From Takakia lepidozioides (lineage: Eukaryota; Streptophyta; Takakiopsida; Takakiales; Takakiaceae), in NCBI GenBank assembly GCA_030704615.1, contig CM060732.1, positions 15,998,001-16,062,000 on the forward strand: a DNA stretch of 64,000 bases, written 5' to 3'. This document shows, piece by piece, positions 22,646 through 35,271 of this stretch. A program made the translations under genes and the position numbers. Under the pieces are notes generated by a model that did no database searches, was not told the origin of the DNA, and saw only the letters and a program-made list of their open reading frames with translations. Within the stretch, counting starts at the first letter, position 1, and every line of letters begins with the position of its first letter.

Positions 22646-24455
22646 ATTAGAAGCTGTATTGTCCTTTCCTGTTTTGACAAGACAAACCCTCTCTCTCTTT
22701 TTCCTTGAATGTCGATACGCTCTTTATATCAACACTCAAGAACTGCCTGATCCCTCTGTCTCTTTCTCCATCCTTGAGCATATAAGACATTTGATGGCAA
22801 ACTAATACATGATATCTTGTGCTAGGCCATGTAGCAACAGCCTAATAGGGCATATGTGTACATATTCTCCACATGTGATCCGGTATTTATTTTTATTTTT
22901 ATTTTTTTTCTCTTCCCTTAAATGTTGCTAATATCCTTATAGACAACATTCAAGAATTGTCTAATCCCTACTATACATCATACTCATCTTACTCTTGTGA
23001 TTGTTGAACCTGAGAACTAGGATTCGTATGTTACCAAGTTACAAGCCCGTTGGACGAGGCCAAACACATCATATCTAAAACCCAACTTGCTTAGGCCAAA
23101 CACTGTAACATGAGGGTTATCTATTCTTCCACGTTTGTTGCAGACCAGATCGTATGTGTCAAGGCCAAAACTTGCATTGAAGATCCATATCTAATTTATG
23201 AGATGGTTGCAGACAACAAGGCTCGGTTACTACCACAACATCATCGTGTCAAGGAGATTGTTGAGGATGTGCCCATTGTTGACTTGCTGCATTCTAGACT
23301 ATAGTTTTATTTGACTCGTGTGACTGGGGAATGGAGGAGGGTGGAGAGGTTTCTTAAGAAGAAGACTCATGGCTGACCATTCTGGACATTAGAAGGAGAT
23401 ATAGCTGTTGATTACTTTGTTGTGTTGTTGTGATTTTCTTTGATACTTGTTCCTATCGTTTTGAATTGGCCATTTTTGTAAGGGTTGGGGTTTCTCTTGC
23501 ACGTAGGTTTTTTCATCCCCACCCAGGCCTAAAGGTACCTTGCAGCTCCCGCCGTGACATTTTGACCTCGTCACCATTTTTGTTTGAGTTTCCTGGATCT
23601 CGTTTTAGATTTACAGTAAACTCTCTATTATGCATGGTTATTTGAGAACTTAGTCCCAACCATTGCTTCCAAGGTGTTAGATGCTCACGATAGCAATTGG
23701 ATCTGAAACTGGACTTGTTAGGTTTTCTTCACAGGATTTCAGAATTTCTCAAACCCGGGGTAGCATCAGATATATGATGCCCACATCTTACCTCTATGAA
23801 CCCTCACACCGCGGAACACCCTCCTGGCGGGGACTCCCCCTATACTTAAGGCATGCCTGTAGCTTGCCGCGTGCGGGCAGGAGGGCGGTCCCGCAGGTAG
23901 TGTTGTGCGCCAGCGTGGCGTAGAGGACGTGGCGCAGCGGGCAGGTGGGAGGCGGGGCAGCCCCGGGACTGTGTGCCGAGGAGGGGATGGGCAACCTGCA
24001 GGTTTGTCTACAGTTTGCCGGAAGTCTGGAGCGCGGTTAATCGGAAAGTGCAGACGGTCTTCTTCTCTGCTGTGAGTGCAGTCTAGCAACCCTAGGCTGG
24101 CGTGGTGTGAAGGAGCCTGGAATATTATTTTGGGCATTTGGAGGGGCATCAAAGGAGGAGAAACACAGGGTATTCTTGTGCGTGCATACATGTACTGGTT
24201 TATGGCCTCCGCTCTTATTGAAGCCCTCTGAAATACCCCTCTGCCAGATTGTGTCGTGCTTTGTTGGGGTTGCCTGCTTGTTGTGGGGTAGGTGGTTGCT
24301 GGGTTCCTGGGCTCTTGGAGTTTGGGCTTGTGGGTTGGGGCTTGATTTCACTGAAGGCGTTTTCGTCCTTTCCTGGTTCTGGGTTTTGGCTTCACAGATT
24401 TGCAGTTTTGTGGGTCCTCTCTCTGACTTGGGGTCTCAATTTCCCCTAGCTTTTC
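22646..24455. other. Intergenic and probable promoter of the RNF10-like gene
   Basis: 22650-23100 is AT-rich with no gene. A 64-residue ORF at 23110-23304 is not recognised. 23850-24050 is GC-rich and may be the CpG-rich 5' region of the next gene. Antisense ORFs there follow base composition and are not called. Confidence 0.4.
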
Positions 24456-27400
24456 ATGTCCAGCTCGCCCACATCTCTAGCACCATCTCCTGCCTCATCT
24501 GAAGCATTGCAGTCGCAGTCAGTGCATCATGGAGCTGCAGCAGCCGGCAGCCACCTCCCGCGTCTCCTTCAATCCTTACAAGCTGAGAGGGTGCCATCAA
24601 CGGAGAGAGGACACGATAATAGAGGTGGTGGTGGTAGGGCGCAAAGGGACGGGGATCAAAAGGGTAAGGAAAGAGCCACGCAGCTCAATCCTTTTGCTCA
24701 GGAGTTTGTGCCGATTACTGGAACAACTCGCTCAGGTGTGTATTCTCGTATCTGGATTCTTTCTATTGAAGCAGATCTTAGCTCTATCTCTCGCTTTTCG
24801 TGTTTGTTCCTGAGACTCACGGAGGTCATGTAGTGATGTGTCCGAAAGTATAGAATGTATTGCCGTAGCCTTGTGGCCATTGACCCCGCGCCCAGTTTGA
24901 GCGGAACACGAAGGGACAGAACCTACCTCTGTCAGGGGCTGACGTTGGTAGTAAGACTTACCTTGGTATAGAACATTGATCCGGGTTTTCCAGATATCCT
25001 CTAGAAATCCCTTCACACAAGCATGAATCTGCTGTGTGTGGTTTGCCCAGTAACTAGTCCCCAGAAGGGCCTGGGCTTTTGGCTCAGCCTCGAGACTTTC
25101 AAAGTTGGTAAACCGAGGTACAGGCACAGTTCCCTTGATAGATTTGAGGAGAGCGTCTCTCTGGTGAGAGAACCCCGGACAGTGAATCAGGAAATGAATA
25201 TTGTCTTCGGCTTGCCCACACAACGGGCAATTGCACTCTCCCTTTCGTCTCTGCTTCTGTTTGCTGTTCAAAGGTAGGCTTCCTGCCCCAAGTTTAAATT
25301 TCAGTCTAGTGCCGAGAGTGGGTAGACCCTTGAGGTCATCCATGATGTCCTCCCCCATGTCACAGACTGGAAACAAGTTCAGGGAAGTTTTCTGCCTAAC
25401 CTCATTTTCATCAGACAATTTCATGGCAACAGACATGGCTTTGGACACTACAGCCTCTAAGTCAGGTTTATCCAGCAGGGTCAAGACTTGCGGATCCAGA
25501 TTCAGATCCTTGAGAATCTCTTCTACTCTCTTCTGCCAGGACTTAGCCTGTTTGACAGGGCGGTCCTGTTTCCAAGATATAGAGTGATTTACTTAGGATA
25601 TCTGGTGTTGGGCATGTGTGTCCGAAAGTATAGAGAGCAATTCTAACTTTATCATTCTGTGGGACGAACTAGGTCAATTGTGCCCTTTCTGGCTTCTTCC
25701 CTTCCGTAGTGGGGAGGGGAATAAAAGCAATGTAAGTGTGGATCATGCGTGGGTGGTGGGGACAGGCCAAACATTCGCAACAGCTGACAGGCAGCCGCCA
25801 GTCAAACAGCCATATGGGCGTAACAAGGTATGCATACTGTCCCTTAGTCTGGCACCTGAGCAACGCCCCCCCCTATGACGCCAACCACGACTAGCAGAAC
25901 TGCCTGCATGGAATCCAACATTAATAGAAAGGGGATGACAGCAGACTCGTATGCAATTGAGTTGCTCTCCCTTAGACAATATTGCCTGTAGTTGTAATGC
26001 ACTTAACGGCAAAAACCTATGTTGAGACCAGTGTAGGGTGAAGTGTTTGTCCAACGGTGCAGTAGATGCCGGTAAGGTAGATCACTGGTCTTCAGTGTCT
26101 CATGAGTGGTCTTTGATGTCTTTGGTAAAAGATAACTTATGGCATGTTACGAAGAAATCAGTGTTGTGAATGACTATTGCAGGCATTTCATAATGGGGCG
26201 GCATGGCGCCAGAAAGGTGGGGAGGAGGGAGGTAACAGGGACAGTGTGACAACCCTTGCAGGTGAGGCATTCTACATCAAGGGCAACCGAGCATCATCCC
26301 AGGCAGGGCGCAGTGAGTACTCTGGTACAATGGCCACTCCAGGAAAGATGGGTGGAGGGTCAGGAGCTGTAAATGTGGGCCAAACCAGTAATATGGCGGG
26401 CACTAACCCCCCAGGGGGAAAGAGGGTTCAGACACTCAATGCAAACCATCTTCTCAATTTTCAATATGACCCCATCCCTCGCCCTGCTCCACGCGGTCCT
26501 CCTCCACGTCGGCGGCGCACTCAGCCGTATAACAAGGAGCTGTTTTTGCAGGCCAATTTTCGGTTCTTGGTGTCCGACCTGGGGGACTATTTGCTCAACG
26601 CTAGCGACCCTGACAAAATGCTGCAATGGGATGATGTTGCAGCTGTCAATGTGACAGCACCAGTAGCTGTTCAGTGCCCCATTTGCTTGGATAGCCCACC
26701 TGTGTGTCCTCAAATCACCTCATGTGGGCACATGTTTTGTTCCCCATGTATTCTGCGGCACCTAATGATGGGGGAGGGGGACCAACGAGGTGACCATTGG
26801 AAGAAGTGCCCGCTCTGTTTTGCCATGATTTTTGTCAAAGATTTACGTACAGTGTTGATTGAAGCTGTGCAGCAGATACAGGTCGGTGATAAGGTGAGGT
26901 TTACACTGCTAACACGTGCCAAGGGCTCCATTATCCCCTTCGAAAAGTGTGGGTCATTCCGCGGATCACTGGCCTACAGTAAGGATGGCCAGTGCCATCT
27001 CTTTTCAAAATTTACACTCACGTCGGCTGCAGAACCAACAACAAGTAAAGCTATGAATGAGCTGACTGCGTTTGCCACGAGGGCACAGGTCTGTCTTTTA
27101 ACTTGCTGATTGGTTGGTGGTTGGGAGATCTAACACTCTTGTACTCAAGTTGAGGGCAAGTTCAGGCTTGATATTGGGGCTCTCTCCTGGTGGTGTAGGA
27201 GCTGGTGGCGGGAGGGTTGTATGCCTGCTAATCCATTGGATCCATATGACCAACCAGGAAGGGAACTAATGCATGTAGATCAAGGGGAGGACATAGAGTT
27301 ATTGCCTTACGTATATGCGGCAATGGAGCAATTGCAGCAGCGAAAACAGGCATGGACAGAGCACCGCACATTGGACTTCCTCTCGAGCAGCCCTCCTGTG

Positions 27401-30400
27401 CGGCATCGTATTATGGTTCAAGCTAAAGCAGGCCTCACCAAGCTAACCGGGGACGGTCTGACACAACAGCTAAAAGCAGATGGAGAGGGGAGTGGAGAAT
27501 GTGAGCCCGACTCATCAGTTGTTACATCAGGCAAAGCAGCTTTGCAGAAAAGGGAGGGCAACCAGAGAGTGGATGTACTAGCTGAGACAGAGGCAGCAAT
27601 GGCCAGATTGAAAGCAAAAGCAGGTTGGATATATGAGAGTCCCTTTTCAGATGATGAAGAAGAGCGCAGCAATCAGAGGTTAAATCGTGCTAGAAGAGCT
27701 AAACAATATGAGCCTGAGGGTTTGAAAGACCAGGATAAGATTAAGGCAGAGGTGGATCAGGGGTCATCAGAGTGGGAGGATATGCTGGTTGAACACTCAG
27801 AAATTGAAGATACTTATGTTGCTGGAGATGATACTGAGAAGAAGGAATTGGAGTCTAGAAAGGAGCTGGAAGACAGGGAGTCCTACACTTTTTATCAGGT
27901 TTGCACATCCCAGAAGATGCATATCTTGTAAGGCCATAGTCAAGATTAACACTCCCAAACAGATAATATTCTCGACCGTATTACTCACAACCAACCATAC
28001 ATAAGTTTAAGACGGATTTTGATGTACCAAAAAGGGGCTGTCTGGAATCAAGTGGCGTACATGACAAGAAGTTAGAGTAAAGACCATGGGATACCCTTGT
28101 CTGAAATTTTGCGGAGATGTCTACCTGTAAGTCAAAGATGATAATGTGGACTTACATGGTGGGCCATGGGTACAGTCTGCAGATGGCCAGTCACTGATAT
28201 TACATCCCCTCAATGTCAAGTGTCTTCTTCAGCATTATGGGAGCTTTGATGCATTGCCTTCAAGGTGGAAGTTTGGTTTATACTTCGTTGGTTCACTTTG
28301 CAATCTATTGTTCTCTTTCCAGGAGAGCAATCTTCATGTGTAGCATTTTAGCCATGCTACATGGGACTTCACAGGCTGGAGTTGCTTCTAGTGAACTTTG
28401 CATGCACAGCTGCTCCTCCAACTTTGCATGATCTGTGTTTCTCACTACCTTAAGAAATCTCATAAACCAGGGCATGCATATTGAAATAATGATCTTTGTA
28501 GTAAAAGGACCTAGTAGTTGTGGAGTCCAAATATTTGCAATGAAGGAAATTAGTAGGTGTCACAATGTTGGAAAACTTGTTTGACTTGGGAATTTGAGGA
28601 GTACTGTGTGGCCCTATGAAATCAAACACAGATGGAGTATGACTTGGGGGCTATCTTGACTTTCTGGTTCTCAAAGCTGGAGTCCATACAAAGGAATAGA
28701 TTACATGCATTAAAGTTTTACGGGTGCAGTCTAGAGGCAGAGTTGTTGGAGCTGGAGCCTGTCACACAGACAGATGCTACTAGAAAGCGGTACCGTTACC
28801 TCAGCCACCTTCCACTAACTGCTATGTTTCAGGTATCTGTTTTCCTTATTTGGGCACTTGAAAAGCTCAATAGATTGGGCTTTGTCGATATGGGTTCTAA
28901 CATCTACGAGATTATGATCTGATTTCTTTTAGTAATCTGCCCGGGTACCCAAGAAAAGTTTTCAGATTATTCATGTAAGTTTGTAAGTCTATTTTATTTT
29001 ATTTAGTGGGCTACTGTGCATGGATAAGCTTGGTGGTTTTTATTTGCAGCTGTGTGAGGTTGATCTCAGTGACATGCTACCAAGTCTTGATGTCATGCCA
29101 TTTTCTGAAGAGCTGCGCAGTCGTGAATACCGTCGCCAACGTCGCATGAAGCAGGTAGGGCTGGGAGTGTTACTTTGGCTTTTGTGGTTTATGTATGTGC
29201 AACTAGGTTGAATGACCATCTCAAATTAGCTCGGAAGCAGAGTAGTGATGACAACCGTTTCACTTACTTACTTGACGGAGTTTGCTTGATGCAAACTTTG
29301 TTTGTGTTTTGCACATAGGAGGGTGGTGTAATGAGCTACATTTTCTTCATCCAAATGTGTGGGGGCAGGAGAAGGAAGAGAGGTCCAGGGAGGACCGCAT
29401 GACAGTGGCAGCATCAGGCAAAGCCAGGCCTCCCTCACCCTGCTGATTTTGCAGCTTGTTTCTGGCGGCCGTACATCTGGGAGGTGCCTACAAGTGTTAT
29501 GACTTGGTGCATGGATAAGCTTGGTGGTTTTTATTTGCAGCTGTGTGAGGTTGATCTCAGTGACATGCTACCAAGTCTTGATGTCATGCCATTTTCTGAA
29601 GAGCTGCGCAGTCGTGAATACCGTCGCCAACGTCGCATGAAGCAGGTAGGGCTGGGAGTGTTACTTTGGCTTTTGTGGTTTATGTATGTGCAACTAGGTT
29701 GAATGACCATCTCAAATTAGCTCTGAAGCAGAGTAGTGAATGACACCGTTTCACTTACTTGACGGAGTTGCTTGATGCAAACTTTAGTTTGTGTTTTGCA
29801 CATAGGAGGGTGGTGTAATGAGCTACATTTTCTTCATCCAAATGTGTGGGGGCAGGAGAAGGAAGAGAGGTCCAGGGAGGACCGCATGACAGTGGCAGCA
29901 GCAGGCAAAGCCAGGCCTCCCTCACCTGCTGATTTTGCAGCTGTTCTGGCGGCCGTACATCTGGAGGAGGTGCCTACAAGTGTTGACTTTGAAGGTGTGC
30001 TTGTCATATCTTGCTTTAGACAACTTGATGCATTTGATCTCCATCCTTCACATCAGTCAAGTTGCAGGATTTGGAGGAAAGAGAATGAAGTTTCCCTTGT
30101 TAAAACTTTCCTCTGTATATAGCTCACACTGATTTCATGGAAGTTGTTGGGATCTATGCTAAGCTTTAGAAATCACCCAAAGTTATGTATGATTTTTCAT
30201 TCTGGACAACTGGACAATGTCCCTGGTCCTCGTGTAACAAGGTGGCTTCAAATATGTCATGTTTGAGCCCTTGGCATGGGTAGGCCTGGAAACCAGTTTG
30301 GGGTAGTTATTTGCAAAATATTAATAGGTTCGGTAGGGTGGAGCAAGAATGCCAATCTTGCTATCCGGCATAAATTGAGCATGTTTTAAAGTTGGGAAGG

Positions 30401-31081
30401 TTGTATGTGCAGATACGGTGTGCGACTCACCGGCAGTTGTTGCAAGTCCACCAGCAGTTGATGAGCGAAAGCTCTTCTCTCGCGTGACTAAATGGGGTTT
30501 TGCCTCTGGCTATGATGCACCACAACTCACTCCTGCAGATGGAGCTGACGTGCCCTCGCATGCACAATCGGTAGCTTCCTCTAGTGGGAGCCCAAATCTT
30601 GGTGCTGATTCTGGTACACAACAATCTATTTTGTTAGCGTTAGCCATTGTATGGATCAAGGTTTCATTAATTTGTAGTAGCAACTGCCATGTTAAATAGT
30701 TGCAGGTTGGATTGGGTGGCACCCCCCTCCCCAAACCCCCTTTTGGTTAGGTACTTTATGACAGATTTATAGCAACTGAGAGAATCGTGACGCTATTAAT
30801 GTTTGTACCCAACTTCTCCTTGGAGTTAGTTATCTTGCTGAGAATTTTCCTTTCCCTTAAATTGAGTTCCAATCTTTAGTGCTTGTGCCAGAGATATGGC
30901 TTGACCAGTCTGAAGGTGCACGATTGCAGGAGGACGAGGAACAAGCTTATCATTTGCAAGTGTAATACAGGCTGCCTCCAAAGCGGAGCCAGAAGAGGGT
31001 GGTGGTGGGGTGAGCCGCAGCAAAAAGGGTAAAAAAGCTGGCAAGGTTCTCCTGTCAACAGCAGGTGGAAGGCGGTACTGA
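24456..31081 (+). CDS. RNF10: RNF10-like RING E3 ubiquitin ligase (multi-exon)
   Basis: Proposed exons are 24456-24735, 26262-27088, about 27215-27898, 28176-28264, 28730-28832, 29050-29154 or its duplicate 29541-29645, 29856-29994, 30413 to about 30666, and 30971-31081. Ends are GT-AG and phases fit at the junctions checked. The product has NHLLNFQYDPI, then a RING (CPICLDSPP, CGHMFCSPC, CPLCFAMIF) with a long loop before the last cysteines. Further on come FYQ joined to DGQSLILHPLNVKCL, RYRYLSHLPLT, a Glu/Arg-rich helix, FSRVTKWGFASGYDAP, and the tail GKVLLSTAGGRRY. These match the RNF10 order as I know it in animals and plants. RNF10 proteins act as ubiquitin ligases, including on ribosomal proteins; the role here is inferred. 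The acceptor of exon 3, the donor of exon 8 and possible extra exons are uncertain. Confidence 0.88.
24855..25616 (-). mobile_element. 5'-truncated LINE insertion in intron 1
   Basis: Antisense to the host gene. The minus-strand ORF encodes a LINE ORF2 C-terminus, with a zinc-knuckle-like CPLCGQAEDNIHFLIHC preceded by LKFKLGAGSLPLN. The 18-base sequence TGTGTCCGAAAGTATAGA stands at both ends (24837-24854 and 25617-25634) and is read as the target-site duplication. The upstream reverse transcriptase is missing, as expected for 5' truncation. No poly-A tail is evident at the 24855 end. Confidence 0.85.
29016..29990. repeat. Tandem duplication of an exon pair in the RNF10-like gene
   Basis: Unit 1 (29016-29506) and unit 2 (29507 to about 29990) are offset by 491 bases and nearly identical. 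Each holds the exon LCEVDLSDMLPSL..., its intron, and the exon EKEERSREDRMTV.... Unit 1's second exon has one-base indels that bring in a stop, while unit 2's reads through to PTSVDFE and the next donor. Confidence 0.92.
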
Positions 31082-32655
31082 TGTAATCAATTTGTTTGAT
31101 GTAATTGCATGCCAGCTGCAGTGGCGGGTGTCAAAACCATGCTTAAAGATTTTTTTCCTGTACGTTTGTTTTGCAAGTTGCATGGCCGAGCACACGTCAA
31201 GGGCATGGATGTGTAATGCCCTGGCATGGCATTGGAGGAGAAATTTTGGATCTAAAGCAAAAAACAAATTGGTTACCAATTTTTTTTTAGATTTGGTCAT
31301 GCTGTAAACTAAGGGAGAACATTTTTTTGTCTGTGACAAGACATTGTTCTTGGCCTTGTCCATGTTGTCGGGTTTTTGGCATCAAACATTGGTGTGCAAC
31401 AGCCAGGGGCAGTAAATAGATGGAAGCGCTATGCCATTTCCAACATCATTTCGCCGGGCTGTTTCTGTACCGAGACGCATAACCACGCCAAACTCCATGC
31501 CATGAGCAGCTTGGCGGGGGATGGGACAACGTTGGAGATGCTCTCATGGCGGCCGTCTTTCCATACCATGAAATCATACACTAGACTCTTTGTACACCAA
31601 AATAAACACTAAGAAATATCACCCCTTCCAGATCATATCCTAGTCACCACCGCCTATCGTGGTGCTACTAGCCAGAGACCAGATCAGCAAATCCAAGCCG
31701 CCAGAGAGATCAATGGTACACTAAATTACTGAGCATCTCAAACGGTAAGATTGTACAAGTAGCTTTCTAACAGTTCTCTACATTACACATGACGGCCCCA
31801 TAACTCAAAATGTCGTGATGCACTGCCGTGAGCATCTCGATGACGTGGCAAGTTTTGATTGACTATGAGGAAGCTTGCTATTTCCTGTAACATGCGTCAT
31901 TCTTTTCATCTCGTATTTTGTGTCCTTCGTGTGTCATTTTTGATGTGACAGGCGTGAAGGACCTACTCAGCAGGTCACTTTATGACCTACTCGATCCTAG
32001 CGTCAGTGACATTATGTACTGTAGCCCAGTCCGCTACCTAGTACATGGCCGGTTTTGGGATGAGTTTCGCCGACGTGTCACGTGATTATTGGCTCTGAGG
32101 ACGCTGAATATAACCCATATTCTTTGCCCTTCACGTTTAATCGGTTCTGGATGATTTTCGCCGATGTGTCAAGTTGTTATTGGCTCTGAGGACGCTGGAA
32201 TATAACCCATATTCTTCGCCTTCAAATTTGACCGGTTTAGCCTGTCAAGTAATCAGTCAATCTTGATTGATCTGACGATGCACAAAGGATTTTAAGAAAT
32301 GGACGACACAGATGGGAAAAATCTAACGGCTCAACTGGTCCGAAAACCGGTTATGTCAGGTAGCAGGTACCTAGCAGGTTACCTAGTCCGTAGCCCGAGG
32401 GCGTACGACCCGAATACCAGAGGGGTGGGGACTCCCGCTGCGTAAAGCCCGTGGCCGCAATTTTTTCTTTCAGCGTTTCTTTCCAATTGGACGGCCGATC
32501 TTGATGGCTGATTGACGGCTACGATGAGATGATACGATTTAGTCCCTTTTTCTCTCCATGATTTTTTTTCTTGCTTCTCTCTCCAGTTTGTTTTGTGTCC
32601 TTGACGTAATGTAGATTACAAGCATTGCATATGATTAGTTTAGTGATTCCACTGA
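31082..32655. other. 3' flank of the RNF10-like gene and intergenic
   Basis: The sequence after the stop to about 31320 is probable 3' UTR. 31360-31720 has no recognised gene. 32045-32230 is a tandem duplication listed separately. The rest to 32655 is upstream of the Crypton-like gene. Confidence 0.4.
32045..32230. repeat. Tandem duplication with CCAAT/TATA-like content
   Basis: Two units offset by about 91 bases share TTCGCCGA, TTATTGGCTCTGAGGACGCT and AATATAACCCATATTCTT. Each carries an inverted CCAAT (ATTGG) and a TATAA-like string. Confidence 0.75.
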
Positions 32656-34561
32656 GTGATGGAGGATATCACAAAGACAACTGTACAGACGGACCTATCT
32701 GTGAGACACTATCGGAAACGTTCAAGAAGTTATGTGGATCCTTTTGATTTGAAAATCGATGAGGGTGAAGAAACAAATAACTATGTACCTGTTGGCGATG
32801 AATTTCAATTCAATTCCTCAAGCGATGAAGGTGAGAAACAAAGAAACATAAGCTCGATGGTTACGGTTCAAAGTGAAGACCGTCCGTTTTCGAGACATTG
32901 ATCTATGTGAACTGCACAATGTAACTATTGGAGGACGGTGTTGGAGCAAACTGTCAGAGGTTTGGGCGCGTAATGCGTTCAATGAATGGCGGAAATTTAA
33001 AGGCCATTCTATTGAGCAATCTATAGCAGATCTTTCAGAAACATCAGATTTGAAGCCTCTGGTGGAGATGTTAAGTCTCTTCATGTTGCAGGTCACTAAA
33101 AAAGATGGAATGTTATATCCTCCTACGACGTGAGTGTTGATACAATATTTATCTGTAACTCCAATTTTATATTTCTTTATTGAAGTGTAATTTCTAACTA
33201 TGTTGTTTTGTTTTTCAGCATTCAATCACTTCTTCGTGCAATTGGTCGGCTCCTCCGTGCACGAAGAGGAGCGGATTGTATCTACTGGCTAAAAGCCTAA
33301 TATTCCATTTAACATCTTAATAGATGTCAGATACCGTGCTGTCAAACTCGCTACAGATGAGGCAGTATTGCGTGGTGTCAATGCAGGTCTTGGTAGATCT
33401 GTTGTCAAGAGTGATGTTCTTATTCGTACTCAAGAGACAGCAATGCTCATGTCTGAAAAAGCATCCATCAGAACGCCTTCAGGTGTTACTCATCGGTTCA
33501 TCTATTTTGCATCTCGATTTTTTTTTATCCGAGCAGGTGCCGAAATGCGGAATGTGGATGACTGCGATTTCTCACTGCATGATGAAGGCTATGGAGAGTT
33601 TCTAAGGTACAAATTATGATTTGTCTCTACACTTTGTCATTTTATTATGACTTACATAGTTAGACGTTCTTTGTATTTAAATGTTGATCTAAGTCTTGGT
33701 GTTTTTTGGTGTTACAAGGTACAATCCGGCTCCATCGAAGAATTGGAAGCTTGATGTGAGCCGTTGTGGACCTGACAATCAGCGTAAGCCCGTGGATTGT
33801 CCTAAAGAGGATGTGAGACAGACCTATAAGATTCTTATGTGCCATCGTTCTATTTTCTCACAGAATGAATCAGGGCCTCATCCTTTATTCATTACTCCAA
33901 AGCAGAAGGTTAAGGCTAATGAAGAAATCTGGTTTTTGAAAACCGCAATGGGAAAGAACACCTTGGCTGCTGTTACTAAGGAGATGACTGCCGATCTGGA
34001 TTGGAAAGGAATGAGAATTACTAACAAGACAGGGTGGGGTGTCGGAATAACCCGAACGGAAGAAGCCTTAGTTCCTGTAGAGTACGGTATGGGGATCACT
34101 AGTCACCGCGATGCAAAGTCTTATGCGAAATACAACCAGATCGACAAGTTGTAATCGATCATGCTTGTCAGCGTATTATATCTGGAGAAGCTTTAAATGG
34201 AAAGCCATTGATGTATCGGGATGCTTTGGATCAAGGATTGGTTAAACGACGTGCACTGGAAGAATCTGATGTCAAGGGCTCGGAGGTTATTTCAGAGATG
34301 AACCCCATGCAAATTGGGCAGCGACTTGATGAAATTCTTTCTGGTATCGAGAGTGTGGTTTATGATAAAACATTGATGATCGATGAAAATCATGAGGCTA
34401 TATCGGAGCAACAAGTTGATCTTGATCATAAGCTTCCTGACGCTGATTTTTGGGCCTCCGAAACCGGTCTATCTATTATGCTGGATCTTATGGAGAAGCA
34501 TGATGGACAACCAAGCTGTTCCAAAACTACTCACAAAATTGCAGGCCAGACATCTAATTCT
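32656..34561 (+). pseudogene. Crypton-like tyrosine recombinase (DUF3504 type), with introns
   Basis: An N-terminal acidic region is followed by the typical DUF3504 sequence. It has AFNEWRKFKG, PLVEMLSLFMLQV, KKDGMLYPPTTIQSLLRAIG, ILIDVRYRAVKLA, a helix with FFFIRAGAEMRNV (probable catalytic Arg), FKIDxxRCGP-like LDVSRCGP, MGKNTL, ITNKTGWGVGITR, and SHRDAKSYAKY with a candidate His-Arg pair and nucleophilic Tyr. Two GT-AG introns restore frame exactly: 33130-33218 joins PPTT to IQSL, and 33607-33718 joins FLRY to NPAP. Frame changes near 32875, 33290 and 34150 break the protein, or reflect sequence errors. The tail is cut by an LTR-like sequence at about 34562. Crypton elements use tyrosine recombination; that role is family knowledge. 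Confidence 0.78.
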
Positions 34562-35110
34562 CTGTCGCGGCCCTTTGCCTTGAGGGCAGGGGGTCGGGAC
34601 ACGAGAGGGGCTGCCCCTGTGGTGGGGGCAGTGGCAACAATAGGTACGGGGGCTAAAGCACCCTTGAGTGCCCAAGGCACTCAAGGAGGCAGAGGCGCTC
34701 ACTAGGTGGAGCCCCGCACACCGAGTTGCGGTGGGGGTGGTTCCACGAGGGGTGGTGGTAGCTTAGTGGGTCTTAGTGGGGGTGGCATAGGACTCACCAT
34801 GGGGCGGAGACCTTGTGGTGGGAGTCGTGGGGAGTCTTGGGACTCATCACGGACCAATGGGGCCGTGGTGGGTGGGCCAAGACTCACCGCGACTCATCAC
34901 CGGGAATTGAGGGTCTTCGTGGTGATTCGCCATAAAATGACTGGGTTGTTTGTGAAACCCCCGCGGACAGTCACAGAAGTATATATAGGGAGTAGTAACC
35001 CCGAGAACGGTGCAAGCCCGTTGGTGACCAAAAACTAGTGAGTAAGCGTGCGAGCCGGAAAACGACCAAGGTGTGGGGAGCTGTTCCGGACTGCCAACAA
35101 CCAAAGGGAA
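34562..35110 (+). repeat. LTR-like region of an old Ty3/gypsy element
   Basis: Begins TGTCGCGGCCC, a start common in plant gypsy LTRs, and is G-rich. TATATATAG lies at 34980-34988, about 130 bases before the end of the region. No second copy is present to define its ends, so this is inference. Confidence 0.4.
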
Positions 35111-35271
35111 TTTCCACTATGCCCAAATTGAGCGAGGGTCTGGTGGAGGAGTAAAGGGGACCGTTATGTCCCGGTGAGCAGCCAAAACTCCGAGTTGGCC
35201 CGGCGGCCAGTTTGGGAGTTAGGCGCGCGCATCAAAGTGAGTAACTACGACTTGAAGGGGATCTTACCGAA

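Noticed and set aside
23766-24191. 141-residue minus-strand ORF
   Set aside because: It lies in a GC-rich probable promoter. Composition explains the open frame and no motif is present.
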